Shown: positions 28,513 through 35,974 of the stretch, piece after piece | How positions within the stretch are numbered: the stretch's first letter is position 1 | How the letters are laid out: the number at the start of each line of letters is the position of its first letter | Assembly (NCBI RefSeq): GCF_007859955.1 | Contig: NZ_SJPR01000001.1 | Location: forward strand, 510,388 to 574,387 | Origin: Botrimarina colliarenosi | GTDB taxonomy: Bacteria; Planctomycetota; Planctomycetia; Pirellulales; Lacipirellulaceae | Direction of reading: 5' to 3' | DNA length: 64,000 bases | Program-made: the position numbers and the translations under genes | Notes under the pieces: generated by a model | The model's database searches: none | The model's input: only the letters and a program-made list of their open reading frames with translations | Told to the model about the DNA's origin: nothing

Positions 28513-28849
28513 GCGGTAGGACCCCCCCGCCATCCAACGCGGTGAACCCGCAGGTGGTCGCTTATAGTTGTGAGCGTGATGGAGAAGCGGTCTTGGGGCG
28601 GCGTGGCGGGTGGGACCTTCCTGGCGATTGATTCAGGTTGACGACAGCCGGCCATCAGCCCCTGTTGGTGAGAACGAGCAGTGCTTGAACTCATCCACAA
28701 AATCGGACACAAATGTGACACAGCGTGGCCAATGCAACTCCCATACGAGCTGCCCGCTATCCCGACACGGATCACCGCAAATCACTGCAGTTGAAAGCCT
28801 CATCCACCCAAGTGTCCACTCTCCGCCCTGCGAACCAAATACGACGGGT

Positions 28850-28874
28850 ATAGGTTCGAGTCCTAGAGGGAGCA
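28850..28874 (+). other. tRNA 3' fragment (T-arm and acceptor strand), possible attachment site
   Basis: The sequence ATAGG-TTCGAGT-CCTAG has the layout of a T-arm: a canonical TTCGAGT loop and a stem with four Watson-Crick pairs and one A-G mismatch. It is followed by a 7-base acceptor strand AGGGAGC and a discriminator A. No matching 5' acceptor (GCTCCCT), D-arm or anticodon arm is found upstream, so this is not a working tRNA. A terminator hairpin begins 15 bases downstream, as after a real tRNA gene. Such fragments typically remain at one end of an element that integrated into the 3' end of a tRNA gene. Confidence 0.5.
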
Positions 28875-28888
28875 CTGAAGCACTCATC

Positions 28889-28921
28889 AAACCCCGTGAA
28901 ACACCGAGTTTCGCTGGGTTT
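28889..28921 (+). terminator. Rho-independent terminator after the tRNA fragment
   Basis: AAACCCCGTGAAAC pairs with GTTTCGCTGGGTTT over 14 positions (one mismatch, one wobble) around a 5-base loop ACCGA. The 3' side ends in TTTT then CTCG on the plus strand. It has no complete gene in front of it today, only the tRNA fragment. Confidence 0.6.
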
Positions 28922-29202
28922 TCTCGCTGAAGTGACGCACCTTCGGTGCTTGTTTAGGCTCCTTCCGGCCTATCGGGGGCCCCATCTCAAGGGTAACCGC
29001 CGCCGAAGCGTCGCCAAGCGCTTGGGCGGGCCGCGTCGGCCGTACTCGTTGGTCACGGTGGCATTGTTACCAATCCACCCTGTCGCTTACGTTGCGAGTT
29101 CTTGGGCTTCGACGAGCCAAGGAGCAACCGTTTGGCATGCCCTCCCGCCTCATAAGCTCGCGTAAGGCGATCGTGCTGGACACAACGCAGTTCCGCAAAT
29201 AG

Positions 29203-29236
29203 CGAAGCGGGGTATCGCCATCGATACCCCGCTTCG
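29203..29236 (-). terminator. Terminator downstream of the short PEP-CTERM gene
   Basis: A perfect 15-bp stem (CGAAGCGGGGTATCG with its complement) and a 4-base loop CCAT lie 28 bases beyond the stop of the PEP-CTERM gene at 29264. The minus-strand continuation is GCTATTTGCGG, with only a short T-run. Confidence 0.65.
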
Positions 29237-29263
29237 TCGTTAAGATCGACTGCGCCTACGTTG

Positions 29264-29998
29264 TTAGACGGGCTTGCGGAAGCGGGGGCGGGAAACAAAT
29301 CCCAGTCCAGCAACTCCCAGAAGCGCAAACGTCGAGGGCTCGGGGATGCGGATCTGGTTGAAGCTCAGGTTGTCCATCGCATGGCGACCGTTGAGTGGGT
29401 CGTTGACGCCCGCGAAGATAAGGGTGTAGCTCTCACCGGCATTGCCCGTAAAGTTCGGCGCTACGGTGATCACGTCGTCGTCCGGGTTCGTGAGCACGAC
29501 CTGCTCACTCCATACCACTTGGTCCAACGAGTCCGTGATGGAGAGGTCCCATGTGCTGGAATCCATTGTCTCTTCGGTGTTGCCGAAGTCGAACGAGTTG
29601 AGAACCAGCGCGTAGCCGGGGTCGGCCGCAAAACCGATCGAGTGGTAGTCGAAGTCCAACTGAGCAATCCGCTCGTCGGGCCCTTCATTGTCCCAGTCGC
29701 CACCACCGATGGTCTGGTTCTCTATTTCGGCGAAGAAGTTTGACGTATGAATGTCCCACGCGTTGCCGCTGCCGCTGTTTTCTTGACCATCGACATCCCA
29801 CGTTACCGTGATGTTGGGCGTGGAGCCGTTGCTCACGACCAGCCCATTGGTGTCGACCGTGGCGTTCGATCCGTAGTTGACCGGGATCGTTGCGTTGCTG
29901 CCACCAATCTGGCCAAAGCCAAGGATTGTTGCTTGGCTAACGCCCGCCGTAACCAGCGTGCCGATGCACGCCGCTAACGTCGCTAGTTGTCTGGTCAT
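29264..29998 (-). CDS. PEP-CTERM sorting domain protein
   Basis: The 244-residue product starts with a Sec signal peptide (MTRQLATLAACIGTLVTAG, cleavage near VSQA-T) and ends with a PEP-CTERM tail (IPEPSTFALLGVAGLGF, then SRPRFRKP). Such tails are cut by an exosortase and are found in bacteria that make exopolysaccharide, in line with the polysaccharide locus further right. The middle has the hallmark NGRHAMDNLSF close to the tail, as in many planctomycete PEP-CTERM surface proteins of unknown function. The mature domain is closely related to residues of about 10-215 of the next gene upstream, so the two are paralogues. GGGAGA lies about 10 bases before the ATG. A strong hairpin follows the stop. 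Confidence 0.88.
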   Translation of the reverse strand: MTRQLATLAACIGTLVTAGVSQATILGFGQIGGSNATIPVNYGSNATVDTNGLVVSNGSTPNITVTWDVDGQENSGSGNAWDIHTSNFFAEIENQTIGGGDWDNEGPDERIAQLDFDYHSIGFAADPGYALVLNSFDFGNTEETMDSSTWDLSITDSLDQVVWSEQVVLTNPDDDVITVAPNFTGNAGESYTLIFAGVNDPLNGRHAMDNLSFNQIRIPEPSTFALLGVAGLGFVSRPRFRKPV

Positions 29999-30255
29999 TG
30001 GTTCATTCTCCCTAGTGCGTTTCGTGGAACAGATTCAAGTACTCAACTTGCGTGCAGCCGATGCGGCGCGCAATACATCACCGATGTCGATTCATGCCTT
30101 TGTCGGACACCCGTAATCCTCGGCTACTTTTTCTTCCTTGAGGGACCTCAGCGTGTTTTGGAGACCAAGTCGAAGTCGCCTCCTCGATCTGAGCTACATC
30201 CTGAATCGGAGTCGGATCAGCTCATTCGTTTCATATGAACGGATGAAAACTGCGC

Positions 30256-30325
30256 GGCGGGCCGAGCTGCCAAACGTTCTGCCGACGCAGATTACTTCAC
30301 CCCACCCGTTGGCAGTCGGCCCGCC
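30256..30325 (-). terminator. Inverted repeat downstream of the double PEP-CTERM gene
   Basis: GGCGGGCCGAGCTGCCAA (30256-30273) pairs with TTGGCAGTCGGCCCGCC (30309-30325) apart from one extra base, around a loop of about 35 bases. It sits 50 bases beyond the stop at 30377, between the two PEP-CTERM genes. It could end transcription of the upstream gene or act in its mRNA. The rest of the 378-base gap 29999-30376 presumably holds the promoter of the short PEP-CTERM gene; I see no clear boxes. Confidence 0.5.
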
Positions 30326-30376
30326 GAGCAATTGCCTCGCTATTGGAATAGGTCACGATGTGTACGGCTCCCCGCG

Positions 30377-33025
30377 CTAGACGGCTTGGTCACGTCGGGT
30401 GCGCCGCCAGCGAGTCGTCACGCCAGCCGCAACAACCAACATGAGGACCGCACTGGGCTCGGGCACACTGACAGCCGAACTCGGCGAAGTCTTGCCGTAG
30501 TTGTTGCTCCACGCCGTGTAGTCTGCCGCGGTGACACTGCCGGGAGACGAGTCGTTAGGAAGCGAGACGTTTGTGTCTAGGTTGTCACGCCACACGGTGT
30601 AGTCGGCAGCATTCACCATGCCATCGTCGTTGTAGTCGCCGGCAATGCCGGGGGCGACGCCGATGTACTCGACTCGTGCGTTATAGACTTCGCCGTTCGT
30701 GTTGGACCACAGGAAGGCTAAGTCTTCGACGCCCGATAGGTTGTTGTAGGCGTTGCCGAGGCTGATGGCGCCGGACCCAGCGGTGAGGGTGGATTGGCCC
30801 GTAAAGAAAGCCTCGGCGAGGCGATTGGGATTGCTTGCCCCCGCCAATTCCCATCCGTTGCCGCTGCCGTTCCCCAGCGGGAACGACCCATCGCCGCCGA
30901 CGCCATTGAAGCCCGCCGACGTCAGAGCGCCGCCGGGGCTATCGATGGCGTAACCATTCATTAGAATGTTTTCCGCGCCCGCCAGATTGTTGCGGAGAGT
31001 TAGTTCGCCACTCGTACGGTTCACGGTCAGCACGACATCACTGGGGCCGTCGAGCAATCGAAATTCATGCCCACCGATGCGGCTTGTGCTCGTGAGGGCG
31101 CCCGAAGCGGCGGTTTCGGTGATTCGCATGGCCACATACTGGCCGGTGTGATCTCCGCTCAGGGTGTAAGGTCGGATGGTGCTATCCGCAATTCGATTGT
31201 CGCCCGGCAACAGGTTGACGATGGCGTCAGGAGTGCCCGTTGGCGCAACGCCGGCGAAGTCGGTATTGCTGAACCAGAACTCGAACTTGCCGACTTTATC
31301 GGCCACCGCGTTGCCGCCGGTGCGCTGAGAGTAGGCGAACCAGTTGGCGGTGACGGGGGCTCCGTAGTCCATGAAGACGAAAGCCGAATCGACAGCTCCC
31401 GGCGTCTCGCCGCCGATCGCGTACTGCCCCAAGAAGCCGCCGGGGAAGAGAATGGGGTCGGTGTAGTTGGTCGTGAACAGGTCGAAGACGATTTGGCCCG
31501 ACTCGTCGAGGATCGTATCGTCGAAGAGCTGATTAGGGCCGGCGTTCTCGTTCTCATTGAGCTGCCCTGCGGGGATCGAGGTGATAGGCGTCGATCCGAC
31601 GACGCTGAATCCCTGCAGGGTCTGGGCCAGAGCCGACGAGCCTTGTGAGACGCCAGCAACGACGATCGCTAGAACAAGGGCGTTGCGGAGACGCCGTCTG
31701 GCAAAAATCGCGACGCCAGTCAACGCAATCAACGCCATCGACGAAGGCTCGGGGACAAGCAAAGCGCTTGCGCCGCCAGCGAGCGCGACGAACACGTTGT
31801 AGTCGTGGATGTCGCTGTCAAAGTCGCCGTCGAGGTCGCCATGCAAGTAGGCTTGGGAGGCCGTCATGCCGCTGTAGTTCCCGCCGAAGCCAGCGCGGAA
31901 CAAGGGCCAGTCTTGAGCGTTCACTACTAGGTCGCCGTTGTAGTCGCCCCACGGCACGGGGCTGCCCACGTACTCCGGAGCGACCGCCAGTAGCGTTCCA
32001 CCGGCGTCGTAGATCGTGAACGCGGCGTCTTCCCAGTTCGTTGGGGTCGTTCCATCCCGGCGGAATGTCGGCAGTATGTTGACGGCTTGACCCAGGTTGT
32101 ACTGGGCGCCGGCTCCCAGGGAGACGCCGTCGTTTGGACCCGTGGGCCCGTCTTTCTCGTGCAACGAGGCGGCGGTTTCGCTGACAATCGACCAGTCATC
32201 GGTGGGGTCGGCATTCGTTCCGGTGATCGATGTCCAGCCGTCGGGATTCAGGGCGCCACTCGGCGAACGGATCTCGTACTCACTAAACGAGAATGCTTGG
32301 TCCGCGCGGATCGAGGCGACGCCAGCATTCACGCCACTTCGGTTGATGACCAAAGAGCCAACCGAATTGGAAAGATCCGGGATCTGACCGAAACTCAGGT
32401 TATCGATGGCATGCCGACCGTCCGAGCCGTAGGTTGAGTTGGTTCGCATGAAGGTGAGGAGATAGTCCTCGCCCGCCAGACCGACGAAGTTCGGCGAGAT
32501 TGTCTGGGCCATGCCATTCGTGAACGTGACCGACTGACTCCACGCGACGTTCGACACCGAGTCGGTCAACGTGAGGTCCCACATGGTCGTGCCGGCCGTC
32601 TCGCCGGTGTGTCCGAAGTCGAGAGAGTTTAGGACGAGCTGGGCGCCGGGATCCGCGGCGAACCCGATGGTGTGGAGGCCGAAGTCAAGCTGGCCAACAC
32701 GTTGCGTCGAACCTTCGTTGTCCCACGCGCCGCCACCGATCGTCGTATTTTCTATCTGCTGGAAGAAGTTGGACGTGTGGATGTCCCAGCCGTTCGAGCC
32801 AAGATTTCCGTTGTTTTGCTCGCCGTTGGCGTCCCACGTCAGAACGATATTGGGCGTCGCGCCATTGGTGACGACAAACCCGTTGCCATCCGCGGTCGCC
32901 CGCGAAGCCAGGTTTTTCGGAACGGTAGAGTTGCTGCCACCGAGCTGGCCGAATCCAACAACCGTCGCGTGGCAAACGCTCGATGCGGCGAGAGCTCCCG
33001 CCAGAAAAAAGGTCCTGCGAATCAT
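30377..33025 (-). CDS. Double PEP-CTERM protein with two dockerin-like segments
   Basis: An 882-residue protein in two halves. Half one: signal peptide (MIRRTFFLAGALAASSVCHA), a domain paralogous to the 244-residue neighbour up to about residue 215, a LVINRSG...SPSGALNPDGW domain, a dockerin-like pair (GDYNGDLVVNAQDW, GDLDGDFDSDIHDY) and a PEP-CTERM tail (VPEPSSMALIALTGVAIF, then ARRRL) near 424-448. Directly after the arginines comes a second signal-peptide-like stretch ending SSALAQ (near 468). Half two has a discoidin-like domain, LTVNRTSGELTL...SPGGALTSAGF, a dockerin (GDYNDDGMVNAADYTVWRD) and a C-terminal VPEPSAVLMLVVAAG...RWRRTRRD. Two genes may have fused by loss of the stop and start between them. 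The ATG at 33025 has GGGAG 9 bases upstream; a TTG at 33040 is the alternative. Confidence 0.85.
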   Translation of the reverse strand: MIRRTFFLAGALAASSVCHATVVGFGQLGGSNSTVPKNLASRATADGNGFVVTNGATPNIVLTWDANGEQNNGNLGSNGWDIHTSNFFQQIENTTIGGGAWDNEGSTQRVGQLDFGLHTIGFAADPGAQLVLNSLDFGHTGETAGTTMWDLTLTDSVSNVAWSQSVTFTNGMAQTISPNFVGLAGEDYLLTFMRTNSTYGSDGRHAIDNLSFGQIPDLSNSVGSLVINRSGVNAGVASIRADQAFSFSEYEIRSPSGALNPDGWTSITGTNADPTDDWSIVSETAASLHEKDGPTGPNDGVSLGAGAQYNLGQAVNILPTFRRDGTTPTNWEDAAFTIYDAGGTLLAVAPEYVGSPVPWGDYNGDLVVNAQDWPLFRAGFGGNYSGMTASQAYLHGDLDGDFDSDIHDYNVFVALAGGASALLVPEPSSMALIALTGVAIFARRRLRNALVLAIVVAGVSQGSSALAQTLQGFSVVGSTPITSIPAGQLNENENAGPNQLFDDTILDESGQIVFDLFTTNYTDPILFPGGFLGQYAIGGETPGAVDSAFVFMDYGAPVTANWFAYSQRTGGNAVADKVGKFEFWFSNTDFAGVAPTGTPDAIVNLLPGDNRIADSTIRPYTLSGDHTGQYVAMRITETAASGALTSTSRIGGHEFRLLDGPSDVVLTVNRTSGELTLRNNLAGAENILMNGYAIDSPGGALTSAGFNGVGGDGSFPLGNGSGNGWELAGASNPNRLAEAFFTGQSTLTAGSGAISLGNAYNNLSGVEDLAFLWSNTNGEVYNARVEYIGVAPGIAGDYNDDGMVNAADYTVWRDNLDTNVSLPNDSSPGSVTAADYTAWSNNYGKTSPSSAVSVPEPSAVLMLVVAAGVTTRWRRTRRDQAV

Positions 33026-33154
33026 CAAAGGTACTCCCAAGGAAGGCTCGTCTATGTCGCTTGAATCGATGTCGCTTGAAGCATGCCGCTGTCGGCGGCG
33101 TGCTAGTCACTTGAATCTTGCTGTTTCCGTACCGTGCTTAGCGCGTAAGGCGTC

Positions 33155-34321
33155 CTACCGCGGAGCGATCTTCGTCGCGCCGTCATCGTTCCGAGCGCCC
33201 ATTCGCCGGTACGTCTCGGGATCGATATCGAACCCGATGCTCGCCACCGAGCCATCGCACATCGAGAACAGACAAACGCCGGGGTGGCTGCTCCCGAATA
33301 TCTCGCGGGAAGCTGGCACGCCGACATCGGCTTCGACCTTGGCCAACGTGTCATTGGTCGAGCGGGGCGAGTGAGTCGCCTTGCGGGGCACACCGGCCGC
33401 AGAAACTCCGATGTAGTAGGTCGAACGAACCATATCGTCCTGAAAACCGATGAACATCGACCAGTCATCGCCTTTGTAAACTCCGGTCTCGTTGTGCTCA
33501 GCGGGCACCCACTTCTCTCCGAGCGCGATGGTGTTCGACAACCCGTCCGTGACGGCGCGCGTCGGGACGGCGTTGCCACAGAATGAAACCCCCGAGAACT
33601 CGGTGAGGCTCGGAGGGAATCCCGCCGGATAAGTCGAGTAAACGTAGTTGGTCGGCGAGATCGCGCGGCATCGGCTGTTGCCGGTTGTGTCGTAGTCGGT
33701 GTCGTCACCCACATTGATCGCGTAGTCGCTTCGCGCCGCCTGAGTGTAGGTGTATCCGAAGACCCCGCCCGTCCCGTCGCCCGTACGAACCGCTCCGCCA
33801 TGAGGGTAGGCGTAGGGGCCGCCCGATCGTCGCGATGGGCAGTTTCCCAATGGCAAAGGCGTGGCGTCACGCTGGATCATTGCGGCGCTACGAGCCGCCC
33901 CGGTCAGGCCGTCGCCCGTGTCGTGCAACGCTTGCTCCTCGACGAAAGGTAGCGTGGTGAAGAACCAGCCGCCGGGCTGTTCGGCGCCACTGCCACGACC
34001 CGGGTCGGAGCTCCACTCGCCGGGCCAACCCGACCCCGGCAACCTCCCGTAGGTGCTTTCATGATTAAGCATCCCCAGCGTCCAGTTCTTGAGCTGCGAG
34101 GTGCACTGAGCGCGCCGGGCGGCTTCTCTCGCGGCTTGTACCGCAGGCAGCAGCAGCGCCACGAGGATGCCGATAATGGCGATCACCACTAGCAACTCAA
34201 CCAATGTGAATCCAGCTCGACGTGTCACCAAAGGTCGCCTTGTGTTTGTCAAACGCGTGCTATCGTTCCGAATTGCTTTTGAAGGAAGGGTGATCGGCAT
34301 TGGTAATCCACCGCAATTCAT
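33155..34321 (-). CDS. DUF1559-family type II/IV pseudopilin-like protein
   Basis: A 388-residue protein with a class III prepilin signal: a basic leader up to RRAGFTLVELLVVIAI, with the processing Gly at about 37 and Glu at position 5 after it, followed by one hydrophobic helix and the family's PAVQAAREAARRAQC. The C-terminal H-x-DG region is present (SSHPGVCLFSMCDGSV with IGFDID). Planctomycetes carry many such genes, and their products probably sit in the envelope as pseudopilin-like or surface proteins; individual roles are unknown. The gene ends 129 bases before the start of the double PEP-CTERM gene on the same strand, so they may be co-transcribed. GGAAGGG 6 bases before the ATG at 34321 favours this start over the ATG at 34300. 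Confidence 0.88.
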   Translation of the reverse strand: MNCGGLPMPITLPSKAIRNDSTRLTNTRRPLVTRRAGFTLVELLVVIAIIGILVALLLPAVQAAREAARRAQCTSQLKNWTLGMLNHESTYGRLPGSGWPGEWSSDPGRGSGAEQPGGWFFTTLPFVEEQALHDTGDGLTGAARSAAMIQRDATPLPLGNCPSRRSGGPYAYPHGGAVRTGDGTGGVFGYTYTQAARSDYAINVGDDTDYDTTGNSRCRAISPTNYVYSTYPAGFPPSLTEFSGVSFCGNAVPTRAVTDGLSNTIALGEKWVPAEHNETGVYKGDDWSMFIGFQDDMVRSTYYIGVSAAGVPRKATHSPRSTNDTLAKVEADVGVPASREIFGSSHPGVCLFSMCDGSVASIGFDIDPETYRRMGARNDDGATKIAPR

Positions 34322-35329
34322 TTGCAGCCCTTCCAGGTTTCTATGAAAGATTGGGCCTAATCGCCGCGAAGGGCGTTGGTTGTACGAAGCCTTGGTCCGT
34401 TAGCAGCAAATGGCCTTTGCTCTCGTGGCAGGCGCCGCTTGATAGCGAGCAAAATACAACAAGGACTGACTGTGCCAATCACAAACTCACCATCTTCACT
34501 AGACTTTAATACGAATTTATATTGACACCGCGTTGATGTAAATGCGCCAGAATCAGCAACCGTTCACAACGGTGCTGATGACGAAGGCGCGATGTCAGTT
34601 TCGGCGGATTGAGCCGTTGGAGGAGTAGCCGCGGGAAGAGCACAGCTTGCCTTATAGTAGTCATACCGCGGCGGCGAGAGAGGTTGCGCAGCGGACGCGT
34701 TTTTCTCAAGAAGTCGGCCCGCTTGCTTGGGCGTAGTCAACGCTGGCGACCAATTCCTTACTGAGGCTAGGCCCTCCGCAATCCGTCAGAAACAGCGGCG
34801 TCGCCCGGGTGCGGGTGATTTCGGAGAGACTGTTGGATATCCCGGGGAAGATTTGTTGCGATGGACGCCACTCTTCTGGGGGGGCGGCGTGTACTTCGCC
34901 CCGCGACATCCAGGTGCGGGTCGCGGGGCGCCCCCTCGCATGGCTTACCGGAAATCGCACCGCGATGCTTCCTATCTCGCCCAGGAGGTCTGAGCTGAGG
35001 CGGATCGGCTTCTCGGCCCGTCCGGAGCCGTTCCAATGAGGAGAGGCCTTCAGGTTTCTCTCTTTCCCGGGCGGCTAGTGCGCAACCAATCCGAGATTGG
35101 CGGTATGTCATGGGTAGGCCTCAGGGAAAGTCGGCATGGCGGGCGGTTGCTCGGCTTATTACTTGTTCCTTGGTTGTACGGGGCTGGTTCCTTAGGCTGT
35201 ACCGGGCGGCAAGCCGGCGTTAGTCTTCCTTTTCACTTTGGTCATTCTCGTTTCGGCAAGGCGGGCCCGTTCGATCAGCTCCACGCGATCGCGGGCCCAA
35301 CGACTAAGAGACCCAACGGCTAGGGGGCG
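34322..35329. other. About 1 kb between divergent genes, no gene recognised
   Basis: This region separates the minus-strand DUF1559 gene from the plus-strand sigma factor gene. The part near the DUF1559 gene (34440-34540) is A+T-richer than its surroundings and may hold a promoter. The centre contains a strong hairpin (34897-34930). Frames of 67-114 codons occur on both strands but lack motifs and good start signals. One of them (35036-35323, plus) has a lipobox-like GSLGC after a hydrophobic run, but too late in the frame and without other support. Confidence 0.45.
34897..34930. repeat. Perfect 11-bp G+C-rich hairpin
   Basis: CGCCCCGCGAC (34897-34907) and GTCGCGGGGCG (34920-34930) are perfect inverted copies around a 12-base loop. 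It is in the middle of the 1-kb gene-free stretch, about 400 bases upstream of the sigma factor gene. It could be a terminator, part of a structured leader RNA or a protein-binding site. No T-run follows on either strand. Confidence 0.5.
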
Positions 35330-35893
35330 GTGTTGAACGAGATAGGCGACGACTCGACCGAGGCCCCATCGACGCCGCACGATTCCGCGAGTCGCGGGGA
35401 ATTCGTGCAGCTGTTGACCAAAGCACAGCTCGGTCTGCTCCGCTACATCACCACCCTGGTGGGCGATCCGGATGCGGCCTCGAACATCCTACAGAATACG
35501 AACTTGCTGCTTTGGAAGAAGGCGGACGAGTTTGAAATGGGCACCAATTTCGACGCCTGGGCGACCAAAATCGCGTACTGGCAGGTCAAGGCTTTCGTCC
35601 GCGATCGTGGTCGCGACCGGCATGTCTTTAGTGAACAGCTGATTGTTCAGCTTGCCGAAGACTCGCAAGAGCTTCACGACATGGACATGACGATTCACTT
35701 GTTAAGAACTTGCCTGCAGAGCCTACCGGGGAAGAATCGCGAACTAGTTAGTATGCGTTACAACCTTGGGTTATCGATTCAACAACTCTCGTCGCGGCTC
35801 GGAAAGTCGCCGTCGGCAATTAAGGGGTCGTTACTTCGCGCGCGCCGAGCCCTCCGCGACTGTATCGAGGCCAAGCGATTAGAGACTCGTTGA
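35330..35893 (+). CDS. ECF-type RNA polymerase sigma factor
   Basis: The 187-residue product has a sigma-70 region 2 (LLRYITTLVGDPDAASNILQ...LWKK, NFDAWATKIAYWQVKAFVRD) and region 4 (LQSLPGKNRELVSMRYNLG, then SIQQLSSRLGKSPSAIKG with the helix-turn-helix). The DPDAA..ILQ.TNLLLWKK block is the style of the Rhodopirellula/Verrucomicrobium sigma subfamily. It would redirect RNA polymerase to a small regulon, probably controlled by the membrane protein encoded 81 bases downstream. The longest frame starts at GTG 35330, but AGGGGG just upstream fits better with the TTG at 35333. Target promoters cannot be identified here. Confidence 0.9.
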   Translation: MLNEIGDDSTEAPSTPHDSASRGEFVQLLTKAQLGLLRYITTLVGDPDAASNILQNTNLLLWKKADEFEMGTNFDAWATKIAYWQVKAFVRDRGRDRHVFSEQLIVQLAEDSQELHDMDMTIHLLRTCLQSLPGKNRELVSMRYNLGLSIQQLSSRLGKSPSAIKGSLLRARRALRDCIEAKRLETR

Positions 35894-35974
35894 CGTTGTT
35901 CAGGCGTTTCGTTGATTCGACGCATCGCCTGCTGTTGGCTCATTGAATTAAATACCGTTGTTGGGAGGCTTTTG

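Larger units (their letters stand above)
28513..29202. other. Gene-poor stretch between the IS cluster and the PEP-CTERM gene
   Basis: About 690 bases without a supportable gene. Short frames of 85-106 codons on both strands have no motif, no Shine-Dalgarno sequence and no planctomycete codon pattern. The stretch contains the tRNA 3' fragment and terminator listed separately. It may be debris at the edge of an old integrated element. Confidence 0.5.

Noticed and set aside
28741-28874. Complete tRNA or tmRNA gene ending at 28874
   Set aside because: Only the T-arm and 3' acceptor strand are present. No pairing 5' acceptor, D-arm or anticodon arm occurs in the preceding 300 bases.
28633-28890. 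Short minus-strand frames near the tRNA fragment as integrase remnants
   Set aside because: I looked for tyrosine recombinase motifs (R..HxxR..Y) and found none; the frames also overlap the tRNA fragment.
35036-35323. Small lipoprotein (95 codons) with GSLGC lipobox
   Set aside because: The lipobox lies about 55 residues into the frame, no ribosome site supports an internal start, and the remainder has no family features.
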